From the NCBI GenBank assembly GCA_052034115.1, contig JBPOIZ010000030.1, forward strand, positions 45,660 through 109,659: a stretch of DNA of 64,000 bases. Direction: 5' to 3'. The DNA comes from Lutibacillus sp052034115. Lineage in GTDB: Bacteria; Actinomycetota; Actinomycetes; Actinomycetales; Dermatophilaceae. The position numbers and the translations under genes are program-made. Every line of letters begins with the position of its first letter. The stretch's first letter is position 1. The notes beneath the pieces are model-generated. The model searched no databases, was not told the DNA's origin, and saw nothing but the letters and a program-made list of their open reading frames with translations. Of the stretch, positions 43,984 to 51,488 are shown piece by piece.

Positions 43984-44010
43984 GTCGCAGGGGTGTTACC
44001 GCGAGGTTAC
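43984..44010 (-). promoter_or_regulatory. GlnR-like half-sites upstream of glnA2
   Basis: On the minus strand GTAAC (44010-44006), GTAAC (43999-43995) and GCGAC (43988-43984) are each separated by exactly 6 nt, the GlnR half-site spacing. The second-type half-site GaAAC is replaced by GTAAC, so the match is weaker than at glnA. The array ends 11 nt before the glnA2 ATG and overlaps the stop of the preceding gene. Confidence 0.5.
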
Positions 44011-45377
44011 GACCGGCCCCCGAGGTCGGCGATGAGCAGGGCCTCGGCCAACGCCGTGCGGCGGATCTCCTCCGGGTGGACGCTCTCGTCCGGCGCGTGG
44101 ATGCGGCACTGTGGCTCCTCGACGCCGAGCATGACGATCTCGGCCCGCGGATGGGCCTCGGCGATCGCGGTCGTCAGAGGGATCGAGCCACCCTCGCCGA
44201 TGCGCTGAACCGGCGCCCCGTAGGCCCGTTCCAGCGCCCGCTCCAGGGCCGCCCACGCCGGCCCGTCGGTGCGGGCCCGGAACGGCTGGGTCGCCGACAT
44301 CGCCGCAACCTCCACCTGGGCACCCCAGGGGACGTGGCTGCGCAGGTGCGCCATGAGCGCCGCCTGCGCGCCGACGGCATCCATCTCTGGCGGCACGCGC
44401 AGGCCGACGACCGCTCGGGCTTCGTGCGCGATCGCCCCGATCGCGCCGTCGACCCGCTGGCAGTCGATGGCGATAACGGTGACCGACGGAGCGGACCACA
44501 CCGCGTCGGCCACCGAGCCGTCGTCGTCGACACCGAGGACCTCGACGCCGTCGAGCACCTCGGCGTCCTCGCGGAGCCGCTCCTGCGGGTATGGCGCCCC
44601 GGTCCACTGCGGCCCGTCGGGCAGGCCGTCGACAGTGGTGCGACCGGAGGCGTCGCGCAGCGAGGTCAACGCCACCAAGAGGGCATGCAGCGCGTCGGGT
44701 GCCGCACCGCCATACATGCCGGAGTGGACCTGACCGGCCATCGTGCGCACGGTGACGACGACCGAACCGGTGCCGCGAAGCGTCGTCGTCACGGTCGGGA
44801 CGCCCACGGCGATGTTGCCGGAGTCGGCGATGACGACGACGTCCGCCGCAACCAGCTCGGGGCGAAGGGCAACGAGCTCGACCATCCCCGGACCGTTCTG
44901 TTCCTCGGATCCCTCGACGACGACCCGGATCGAGACCGGCCAGTGCCCCAGTGCCTCACGCAGGGCTCGTAGGGCGACCAGGTGCGCCACGAGGTTGCCC
45001 TTGCAGTCGGCCGAGCCACGGCCGTACCAACGCTCGCCGCGGACGGTGAGTTCGAACGGCGCCGAGGTCCATGCCGATGCCGCGCCGGCCGGCTGGACGT
45101 CGTGATGGGCATAGAGCAGCACGGTCGGGGCCCCCGCAGGACCTGGCGCGGTCCCCACGACGCACTGGGCACCATCCGGTGCGGCCACCTCGATGACGTC
45201 CAGGCCCACCTCGCGCAGCAGCTCGGCGGTCAGATCGGCGGCCCGCAAGCACTCGGAGACCGGCTCGACAGCGGGGTCATAGACGGAGCGGCACGCGACC
45301 AGGGCGGACAGATCGTCCCAGGCGCGGGGCATCCCGGCGGCGACGAGGGCATCGAGGTGGGCGGCCAGGTCGGTCAC
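44007..45377 (-). CDS. M20 family metallodipeptidase in ATP-grasp operon
   Basis: A 456-residue M20 dipeptidase. It has LYAHHDVQPAG with the first zinc His, RGSADCKGNL with the bridging Asp, EGSEEQNGPG with the catalytic and metal Glu, GEGGSIPL, and CRIHAPDESVHPEE near the C-terminus. It is a paralogue of the protein at 8715-10079. The GTG start overlaps the stop of the upstream esterase gene (GTGA), making it the last gene of the five-gene ATP-grasp operon. It may hydrolyse a dipeptide-like compound made or released by that operon (inference). Confidence 0.9.
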   Translation of the reverse strand: MTDLAAHLDALVAAGMPRAWDDLSALVACRSVYDPAVEPVSECLRAADLTAELLREVGLDVIEVAAPDGAQCVVGTAPGPAGAPTVLLYAHHDVQPAGAASAWTSAPFELTVRGERWYGRGSADCKGNLVAHLVALRALREALGHWPVSIRVVVEGSEEQNGPGMVELVALRPELVAADVVVIADSGNIAVGVPTVTTTLRGTGSVVVTVRTMAGQVHSGMYGGAAPDALHALLVALTSLRDASGRTTVDGLPDGPQWTGAPYPQERLREDAEVLDGVEVLGVDDDGSVADAVWSAPSVTVIAIDCQRVDGAIGAIAHEARAVVGLRVPPEMDAVGAQAALMAHLRSHVPWGAQVEVAAMSATQPFRARTDGPAWAALERALERAYGAPVQRIGEGGSIPLTTAIAEAHPRAEIVMLGVEEPQCRIHAPDESVHPEEIRRTALAEALLIADLGGRS

Positions 45378-46099
45378 GGGACGATCTCCCTCAGGTAGGT
45401 CGGCAACATCTCCCACCACGTGGGCCAGTCATGCTTGTAACCGGGGCCCCAGTCATCGACCCGGTTCGGGATGCCCTTGGCACCGAGCACGTCGGCCATC
45501 GCCCAGGACTGCCCGATGTCCTCCCACTCCCCCGTGCCGCTGGCCAGCACGACAAACCGCCGACGCAGCTGCTCCAGGTCTGCTCCCTGCAGCCCGGGCA
45601 GGAAGTGCAGCGGTGAGGAGAAGTAGAGGTTGTCGGTGACGTCGCCACCCAGGAGCGGCTCGAGCCGGTAGGTCCCACTCATGCAGATCGCCGAGCCCAC
45701 CTCGTGCGGGAACCGGGCCAGCACGGCGAGGGCGTTGAAGGCACCGATGGAAGCCCCGGCGGTGACCAGCGCGTGCGCGCTGCCGCTGTCGTTGCGGATC
45801 GCCGGGATGACCTCGCGGGCCATGGCTTGGTGGTATTGGTCGAACAACCACATCCGGTATGCCGGTTCGCCACGCCGCTCGACCATCGCTTGTCCGGCGA
45901 CGCTGTCGCAGGAGTAGACCCGGATCCGGCCCTCGTCGATCAGTGGCCACAGGTGGCCGACCAACTGGTTGCGTTCGATCTCGGTCGCATCGCCGCCCGC
46001 CGTGGGAAAGACGAGCACGGGCACACCCGCAAAGCCCCATCGAGCCACGGTCAGCTCCTGGCCGATGCGGTCCGAATACCACCGCTGGGTCACTGTCAT
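45374..46099 (-). CDS. alpha/beta hydrolase, esterase-D-like
   Basis: A 241-residue alpha/beta hydrolase of the putative esterase (esterase D) family. It starts MTVTQRWYSDRIGQELTVAR, with a VLVFPTAGGDATE oxyanion-hole strand. The nucleophile elbow is TAGASIGAFNAL (residue about 125). The C-terminal catalytic His is probably in YKHDWPTWWEMLP. A conserved CDSVAGQAM region lies near residue 67. No signal peptide, so cytoplasmic. It sits 7 nt downstream of the second esterase gene and overlaps the dipeptidase gene. Confidence 0.85.
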   Translation of the reverse strand: MTVTQRWYSDRIGQELTVARWGFAGVPVLVFPTAGGDATEIERNQLVGHLWPLIDEGRIRVYSCDSVAGQAMVERRGEPAYRMWLFDQYHQAMAREVIPAIRNDSGSAHALVTAGASIGAFNALAVLARFPHEVGSAICMSGTYRLEPLLGGDVTDNLYFSSPLHFLPGLQGADLEQLRRRFVVLASGTGEWEDIGQSWAMADVLGAKGIPNRVDDWGPGYKHDWPTWWEMLPTYLREIVP

Positions 46100-46106
46100 G
46101 GCGCTC

Positions 46107-47249
46107 CTACTCGTAGACGAACTTCTGCGGTCCGGGGAACAGCCAGGACAGCCCGTCACGAAGCCGGTCCCGCCAGTTCTCCCAGTTGTGCCCGTCGCGG
46201 GTCTCGACATAGCGGACGTCCATCCCGGTCGCCCGGAACACCGGCGCCATCGACCGGTTCGGGGTGATGAGCGGCTCGTAGATGCCGCACGACATGAACA
46301 TCCGCTCCACCGGGCGGGTCGGACGGCTCCGATATCGGTTGACGAACCGGACCACCGGGTCGAAGGCCGGCCCGCCCCCGTGGTCGTGGCCGATGTCGGT
46401 GAAGACGAGCGAGGCCGACTGGAGCAGCAGCGAGCCGATCTGGTCCGGATAGCGCACAGCGGTCGACAACGAGGCGATCGCGCCGAAGCTGGAGCCCATG
46501 AGGCACCGGGCGTCGGCTCCCTCGGCCACGGGCAGCCGCTCCTGCACCCACGGGATGAGCTCCCGCGCGACGAACCGAGCATGGTGAGCCGAGTTGGCGT
46601 ATTCGACGAGCCGGTCGCCCGGCGGGACGAAGAGAGCGATGACCGGGGCCATGTCGAGGCGATGGATGAGGTTGTCCAAGACCGTGCGCATGGCCGCGTA
46701 GTTGAGGTAGTCGGTGCCGTCGTGGACCACCAGCAAGGGGTATCGCTGGGCGGTCTGGAACCGCGCCGGCAGGTAGAGCGTCGCGGGCTGGACACGCCCC
46801 AACGCCTTGCTGGGCACCTCGATGTCCCGCAGCTCGCCCTGGCGGGCCTCCGGGTTGGGCAGGGTCCAGTCCGGGATGACATACCCACTCGATGCGCAGA
46901 CCGAGCTCGCGCCGAACGGGCCGTGGGCGAGGCGCTCGTTGAGCGGGTCGTTGAACCGCTCGACGCGCTTCCCGGACCTCGTCTCGATCTGGTACTCGAC
47001 CCGAGAGCCCTCGGGCAGCACCGTGGTGACCGACCACAGGTCGGTGTGTGGAACACGGCGCAGCCGCAGCGGGTCGGGCAGGCCGACGACCCGGTGCCGG
47101 ATGCCGACCTCGTCGGCCTCGCCCCGGAACAAGAAGGTGGCCCGCTCGCCCTCGACGATCGGCGAACCATGCCGGGCCAGGAACCGGGAGACCGCTTCGG
47201 CGTCGAGCGGGCGACGCTCCTTGAGCCGGTTGATGGCGAGCTTGGTCAT
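46107..47249 (-). CDS. enterochelin esterase-like alpha/beta hydrolase
   Basis: A 380-residue two-domain protein. Residues about 1-135 form a beta-rich, CBM48/Fes-N-like domain (FLFRGEADEVGIRHRVVGL). The rest is an esterase-D domain with PLLVVHDGTDYLNY, the nucleophile elbow CLMGSSFGAIAS (residue about 245) and DGHNWENWRDRL carrying the probable catalytic His. Fes-type enzymes cleave ester or amide bonds of siderophores, but nothing here fixes the substrate. The ATG overlaps the S51-like gene stop (ATGA). Confidence 0.85.
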   Translation of the reverse strand: MTKLAINRLKERRPLDAEAVSRFLARHGSPIVEGERATFLFRGEADEVGIRHRVVGLPDPLRLRRVPHTDLWSVTTVLPEGSRVEYQIETRSGKRVERFNDPLNERLAHGPFGASSVCASSGYVIPDWTLPNPEARQGELRDIEVPSKALGRVQPATLYLPARFQTAQRYPLLVVHDGTDYLNYAAMRTVLDNLIHRLDMAPVIALFVPPGDRLVEYANSAHHARFVARELIPWVQERLPVAEGADARCLMGSSFGAIASLSTAVRYPDQIGSLLLQSASLVFTDIGHDHGGGPAFDPVVRFVNRYRSRPTRPVERMFMSCGIYEPLITPNRSMAPVFRATGMDVRYVETRDGHNWENWRDRLRDGLSWLFPGPQKFVYE

Positions 47250-48166
47250 GACCGGCCCACCCGGTGGATCGTCCCGGCGCCGGTGAGCACCTTGGCCTCG
47301 GCGGGCAAGGTGCCGTCGGTGCCCACGGCGAGCATGGTGCCGTCGTCGAGCACCAGCAGCTGGCGGCGGCGGAACCGCCGGGCCAGCACCGCCATCCGCG
47401 CCGTGTCGTCGACCTTGAGGCGGCGCCGGGCGTGCGGCAGCGCGACGAGGTCCGGCAGCCGGCCGAGTCCCTCGTCCCACACCTCGGCATCGGCGGCCCC
47501 GTGCGGGGCGAAGTCGTGGAACAGGACGACCCGGCTGGTCAGCGCCATGGCCCCGGCCGACCAGGCGATGACCGGCACGTGGTCCGGGAGCCGCACGTCG
47601 AAGAGCCGCAGGGTCTGCAGCAGGGTCGCGACATGTCCCCCGGGGAGCACGACCACCTTGCACGCGGCCAGCTCGGCGGCGACCTCGCCGCGATGCCAGG
47701 CCACGACCTCGCTCTCGGCGCTGGGGGCCTGCTCCTCCCGGAGCCGGTGCAGCTCGCGCAGCTCGGCGAGGTACCACTTGTCGAGGGATCGCACCGCCTT
47801 GATCGACTCCTCGAGCACGCCGCCACCGTTGGCATGCCGTTGGGCACGGCGCTGGACGTCATACACCGCCGCGAGCGCATGCCGCAGCCGCAGCTCGTAG
47901 TAGCCGCCGAGCCGGTCCCGGCGGGTCTCGAAGTCGCGGATGGCCCCCGCGAGGTGCGCGTCCTTCTCCAGGACGTCGACGAGCCGGGCATACAGGCGCA
48001 GGTTGCGGGAGCGGCCGTCGAGCACGTCGTCGAGCTCGCGGTCCTCGCCCTCGCGCTCCTCCCACCCGGAGTTGATGGTCGCCACCGGCCCGGGCACCCC
48101 CAGGGCGCGCAGCGCCGCCCCGGCGGTGGTGGTGAAGCGCTGCGGACCGAGAAGGACGGTCGTCAT
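47246..48166 (-). CDS. S51/cyanophycinase-like class I glutamine-amidotransferase-fold protein
   Basis: A 306-residue protein. The C-terminal half carries VVVLPGGHVATLLQTL, then the nucleophile elbow VIAWSAGAMALTSRV (Ser near residue 209) and VALPHARRRL with a possible catalytic His. This is the layout of S51 peptidases and cyanophycinases, which cleave beta-aspartyl peptides. The N-terminal 130 residues are helical and charged, with ELDDVLDGRSRNLRLYARL and ESIKAVRSLDKWYLAEL, and are not part of typical S51 proteins. It overlaps both neighbours by 4 nt. Confidence 0.7.
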   Translation of the reverse strand: MTTVLLGPQRFTTTAGAALRALGVPGPVATINSGWEEREGEDRELDDVLDGRSRNLRLYARLVDVLEKDAHLAGAIRDFETRRDRLGGYYELRLRHALAAVYDVQRRAQRHANGGGVLEESIKAVRSLDKWYLAELRELHRLREEQAPSAESEVVAWHRGEVAAELAACKVVVLPGGHVATLLQTLRLFDVRLPDHVPVIAWSAGAMALTSRVVLFHDFAPHGAADAEVWDEGLGRLPDLVALPHARRRLKVDDTARMAVLARRFRRRQLLVLDDGTMLAVGTDGTLPAEAKVLTGAGTIHRVGRS

Positions 48167-49383
48167 CCGGCGTAGCAGTGAACCGTGCGGCCCACGTCGT
48201 CGAGCATGTCCCGCAGCGCGTCGTAGTCGGGGTGCCGCAACCGGATCCAGGCGTTGGCCATGAAGCCGGCCTCGACCGGCTGGGTCGGGTGCCCCTCGGG
48301 CGGCAGGTGCAGGTCGAGGAGCCATCGGCCGTGCTTGGCCAGCACCTCATCGACACCGGAGTAGCCGCGGATGTGACCGTCCGCATCCGGACGGATGGCG
48401 ATCAGCCCGGCCGAGTAGGGCCGCTGCTGCGCCGCACTGACCGACCCGTGGACGATGGCGTGCGCCCACTCCCGGTAGACGTCGGTGTCGTTGCTCGCGG
48501 CATAGAGGTCCCAGCAGCCGACCCCCGGTGGGCGGGCGCCGATCTCGGAGAACCGCAGCCCCTTGGGCCCGTAGAACCACTCCATGTGGGTGGCCGAGGT
48601 GTCGATGCCGAGCACCTGGACGACCTTGCGGCCCAGGTCGCGCACCTCACGGTAGAACGGTGAGTCGTCGATGCGGTTCGTCGTGATGAACTGCGGGCTG
48701 ACCCACCGGGTGCGCATCGCCTCCAAGACGTTCGGGTAGTAGTGCGTGGCCCAGTCGTAGGCGACGTGGCCACCGACGGTGATCGTGTCGTAGAACCCCT
48801 CGTGCCCCTCGACGAACTCCTCCACGGCCAGCGAGATGGCACCGGAGCGGGCAAACTGGTCGAGCGCGGCCTCAAGGTCGGTGTCGCTGTCGACCCGGAT
48901 GGTGTCCTGGGCGCCGGCCCCGGCTCGCGGCTTGAGGATGATCGGGTAGCCGTTCTCGGCGGCGAATGCGCGCACCTCGGCGGCGCTTTGCGCACCGGTG
49001 GAGGCCGCGGTCGGGACCCCCGCGGCCCGCAGCGCCTCCTTCATCGACGGCTTGTCGCGGCACAGCCACGTCGTGCGCACCGACGTGCCCGGTATGCCGC
49101 ACGCCTCGCGCACCTCGGCGGCGACCATCATGTGCGCTTCGATGGTCGCTTCGAGGCGGTCCACCCACACGTGGCCCTGGATGAACCGCACCGCGGTGAG
49201 CATCTCGTCCACGTCGACGACCGAGCCGACCCGGTAGTAGCCGGCCATGACGTCACGCAGGTCGCCCAGGTCCTCGTCGGCATACTCGCCGATGCCGTAG
49301 ACGTTCGCCCCGACCGAGGCGAGCGCGTGGACGAACCGTCGCTGGTTGGCCGGGAAGTGCGGCTCGACGAAGATGACGTTCAC
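48163..49383 (-). CDS. ATP-grasp domain ligase
   Basis: A 406-residue ATP-grasp enzyme. The N-terminal pre-ATP-grasp domain begins MNVIFVEPHFPANQRRFVHAL. ATP-binding elements are RDKPSMKEALRAAGVP, YPIILKPRAGAGAQDT and LAVEEFVEGHEGFYDT. The metal-binding loop is LRFSEIGARPPGVGCWDLY near residue 275. Such enzymes join a carboxylate to an amine or another nucleophile through an acyl phosphate; the EIGARPPG form resembles L-amino-acid ligases and carboxylases. It is the first gene of a five-gene operon. The GTG start has TAAGGT at 49391-49396, 7 nt upstream, implying a leaderless transcript. Confidence 0.88.
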   Translation of the reverse strand: MNVIFVEPHFPANQRRFVHALASVGANVYGIGEYADEDLGDLRDVMAGYYRVGSVVDVDEMLTAVRFIQGHVWVDRLEATIEAHMMVAAEVREACGIPGTSVRTTWLCRDKPSMKEALRAAGVPTAASTGAQSAAEVRAFAAENGYPIILKPRAGAGAQDTIRVDSDTDLEAALDQFARSGAISLAVEEFVEGHEGFYDTITVGGHVAYDWATHYYPNVLEAMRTRWVSPQFITTNRIDDSPFYREVRDLGRKVVQVLGIDTSATHMEWFYGPKGLRFSEIGARPPGVGCWDLYAASNDTDVYREWAHAIVHGSVSAAQQRPYSAGLIAIRPDADGHIRGYSGVDEVLAKHGRWLLDLHLPPEGHPTQPVEAGFMANAWIRLRHPDYDALRDMLDDVGRTVHCYAG

Positions 49384-49445
49384 CCTGGTGACCTTAGCCC
49401 CAAATCGGTTCGGCGACTCGCGGTCGAGGGGGCCACAATGCTCCG
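49384..49445. promoter_or_regulatory. divergent promoter region between ATP-grasp operon and MFS gene
   Basis: A 62-nt gap with back-to-back -10-like hexamers: TAAGGT (minus, 49391-49396) and CACAAT (plus, 49434-49439), 7 and 6 nt before the two start codons. The close arrangement suggests shared control of exporter and operon. Confidence 0.5.
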
Positions 49446-50750
49446 GTGTCTCGACTGCGCCTCGACCTGAGCCCGCTGCGGTCCTCGCGCGACTTCCGGC
49501 TGCTCTTTTCCGCGGGCACGGTCTTCTATCTCGGCGCGATGGTCAGCTATGTCGCGGTGCCGTACCAGCTCTACGACCTGACTGGGTCCAACCTCGTCGT
49601 CGGGCTCGTGGGTCTGGTCGAGCTGGTCCCGCTCGTCGTGTTCGGCCTGTGGGGCGGCGCGTTGGCGGACCACACCGACCGGCGCCGCATGCTGGTGCTC
49701 ACCGGGCTGGCCCAGGGCGTGCTCACCGCCCTGCTCGTCGTCAATGCCCTGCTCCCCCAGCCCCGGGTCTGGGTCATCTTCGTGCTCGCCGCGCTGCTCT
49801 CGGCCGCGCAGTCGCTGCAGCGGCCCTCGCGGGAGGCGCTCGTCCCGCGCACCGTGCGCCACGACGAGGTGCCCGCAGCCGCGGCACTGAGCTCCTTGGG
49901 CATGCAGGTCGGCATGCTCGCCGGGCCGGCGGTGGGCGGACTGCTCATCCAGCACACCGGCCTGGCCTGGTGCTACGCCGTCGACCTGATCGGGTTGATC
50001 ATCGCCACGGCCCTGTTCACCCGGCTGGGTCGCTACCCCGTAGCCGTGACCGACGAGGAGTCCTCCCCAGGACTGCGCTCGGTCGCCGACGGGCTGCGGT
50101 ATGCCGTGCGTCGCGCCGACCTGCTGGGGACCTATCTGGTCGACATCGTCGCCATGTTCATGGCCCTGCCGACCGTGCTCTTCCCGGCCCTGGCCGAGGA
50201 CGTCTTCGCCCAGCCCGCGGCGCTCGGGCTGCTCTATACGGCGGGCACGATCGGCTCGGTCCTCGCCACGGCCACCTCGGGCTGGACGGGACGGGTCCAC
50301 CATCACGGTCGGATGGTCGTCATCGCCGCCGCGATCTGGGGGGCCGCAACCGCGCTGGCCGGCATCTCCGGGTCCATCTGGTGGGCGCTGCTGTGGTTCG
50401 CCGTGGCTGGCGGCGCGGACATGATCAGCGCCCTGTTCCGCTCGATCATCTGGAACCAGACCATCCCCGACTCGATGCGTGGCCGGCTGGCCGGTATCGA
50501 GATGCTGTCCTACTCGGTCGGGCCGCTCGGGGGTCAGGTCCGCGCCGGTCTGGTCGCCGACCGGTGGAGCGTGCGCGGCTCGATCACCAGCGGCGGGGTG
50601 CTCTGCGTCCTCGGGGTGGGCCTGTGCGCCGCCTGGCTGCGGGACTTCTGGTCGTATGACGCCCGCACCGACGAACACGCCGTCCGGGAACGCCGCGTCC
50701 GAGCGGCCACCGCCGAGACGGCCCCAACCGACCGGGAGGTCGTCGAATGA
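49446..50750 (+). CDS. MFS transporter, EntS/macrolide-efflux type
   Basis: A 434-residue major facilitator with about 12 membrane segments. It starts with the EntS-type sequence SPLRSSRDFRLLFSAGTVFY, has GGALADHTDRRRML between segments 2 and 3, and SLQRPSREALVPRTV after segment 4. Family members export siderophores such as enterobactin or antibiotics. The gene faces away from the ATP-grasp/esterase operon, so it may export the operon's product (inference). The methyltransferase gene overlaps its stop by 4 nt. Confidence 0.9.
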   Translation: MSRLRLDLSPLRSSRDFRLLFSAGTVFYLGAMVSYVAVPYQLYDLTGSNLVVGLVGLVELVPLVVFGLWGGALADHTDRRRMLVLTGLAQGVLTALLVVNALLPQPRVWVIFVLAALLSAAQSLQRPSREALVPRTVRHDEVPAAAALSSLGMQVGMLAGPAVGGLLIQHTGLAWCYAVDLIGLIIATALFTRLGRYPVAVTDEESSPGLRSVADGLRYAVRRADLLGTYLVDIVAMFMALPTVLFPALAEDVFAQPAALGLLYTAGTIGSVLATATSGWTGRVHHHGRMVVIAAAIWGAATALAGISGSIWWALLWFAVAGGADMISALFRSIIWNQTIPDSMRGRLAGIEMLSYSVGPLGGQVRAGLVADRWSVRGSITSGGVLCVLGVGLCAAWLRDFWSYDARTDEHAVRERRVRAATAETAPTDREVVE

Positions 50751-51415
50751 CCCGTTGGGAACAGTTGTCCGGGCACACCGGCGGAGCGGAGTATCAACGC
50801 CGGTTCGATCGGTTGGCGGCCTCGGGCGTGGACCCCCACGGAGAGGCCCGGTTCGTCGCGGACCTGGCACCCCCGGGAGCGCGGGTCCTCGATGCCGGGT
50901 GCGGCACCGGCCGGGTCGCCATCCGGCTCGCCGAACTCGGGTATGACGTCACCGGCGTCGACGTCGATCCCTCGATGCTTGCCGTCGCCCGCGATCGAGC
51001 CCCCCACCTGCCGTGGGTCCTGGCCGACCTGGCCACCGTCGACGTCAGGTCGATCGTCGACGCCGGGTCGATCGTTGACGTCGGGTCGATCGTCGACGTC
51101 GGGTCGGCCGCCGCGGTGGGGTTCGACATCGTGGTGCTCGCCGGCAACGTCGTCCCGCTGCTCGCCGAGGGCACGATGGCCGCGACCGTGCGGCGGATGG
51201 CCGCGCTGCTCGATGCCGGCGGGCTCCTCATCGCCGGCTTCGGTCTCGACGCGGCCCACCTGCCGCTGGGTTGCCCGGTCACCCCGCTGACGTCATACGA
51301 GCAGGCTTGTGCCGCAGCCGAACTGACGGTGCAGGCGCGGTTCGGCACGTGGGACGCGACCCCGTTCGCCGACGACGGCTACGCCGTCACCGTGCACCGC
51401 CTTCGGCGGCCCTGA
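50747..51415 (+). CDS. class I SAM-dependent methyltransferase
   Basis: A 222-residue methyltransferase. SAM motif I is VLDAGCGTGRVAIRLAELG (residues about 47-65), followed by VTGVDVDPSMLAVAR. A low-complexity insert of six-residue repeats (SIVDAG, SIVDVG, SIVDVG) at residues about 101-120 comes from an 18-bp DNA tandem repeat and may vary in copy number. The C-terminal part ends DGYAVTVHRLRRP. Substrate unknown. It overlaps the MFS gene by 4 nt and may modify the exported compound (inference). Confidence 0.88.
   Translation: MTRWEQLSGHTGGAEYQRRFDRLAASGVDPHGEARFVADLAPPGARVLDAGCGTGRVAIRLAELGYDVTGVDVDPSMLAVARDRAPHLPWVLADLATVDVRSIVDAGSIVDVGSIVDVGSAAAVGFDIVVLAGNVVPLLAEGTMAATVRRMAALLDAGGLLIAGFGLDAAHLPLGCPVTPLTSYEQACAAAELTVQARFGTWDATPFADDGYAVTVHRLRRP
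51041..51112 (+). repeat. 18-bp in-frame tandem repeat inside the methyltransferase gene
   Basis: Unit GACGTCGGGTCGATCGTC at 51041-51058, 51059-51076 and 51077-51094, with a diverged fourth copy at 51095-51112. Copies 1-3 differ at one to three positions. Each unit encodes six residues of the VDVGSI type, so loss or gain keeps the frame. Confidence 0.9.
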
Positions 51416-51421
51416 GGATCC

Positions 51422-51435
51422 GGGACCTCCGGCAC
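51422..51435 (+). promoter_or_regulatory. possible DosR-like box upstream of hydrogenase operon
   Basis: GGGACCTCCGGCAC matches the DosR core GGGnCnTTnGnCCC at 8 of 10 fixed positions. It lies about 54 nt before the first hydrogenase gene, in the short gap after the methyltransferase gene. In GC-rich DNA an 8/10 match is not rare, so this is weak on its own. Confidence 0.3.
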
Positions 51436-51488
51436 GGGAGGGTGCAGCGCACCCGCGCAGTAGCGTGGAAGTGCGCTGGGAGGCGAAC

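Noticed and set aside
44007..49383. Calling the ATP-grasp operon a siderophore cluster
   Set aside because: The Fes-like and EntS-like resemblances are fold-level; there is no synthetase for a catecholate or hydroxamate, and the TAAGGT near the start is better read as a -10 element than an iron box.
51465..51488. Earlier GTG start for the hydrogenase beta subunit
   Set aside because: The GTG at 51489 has GGGAGG at 51478-51483 with 5-nt spacing; the earlier codon has no comparable site.
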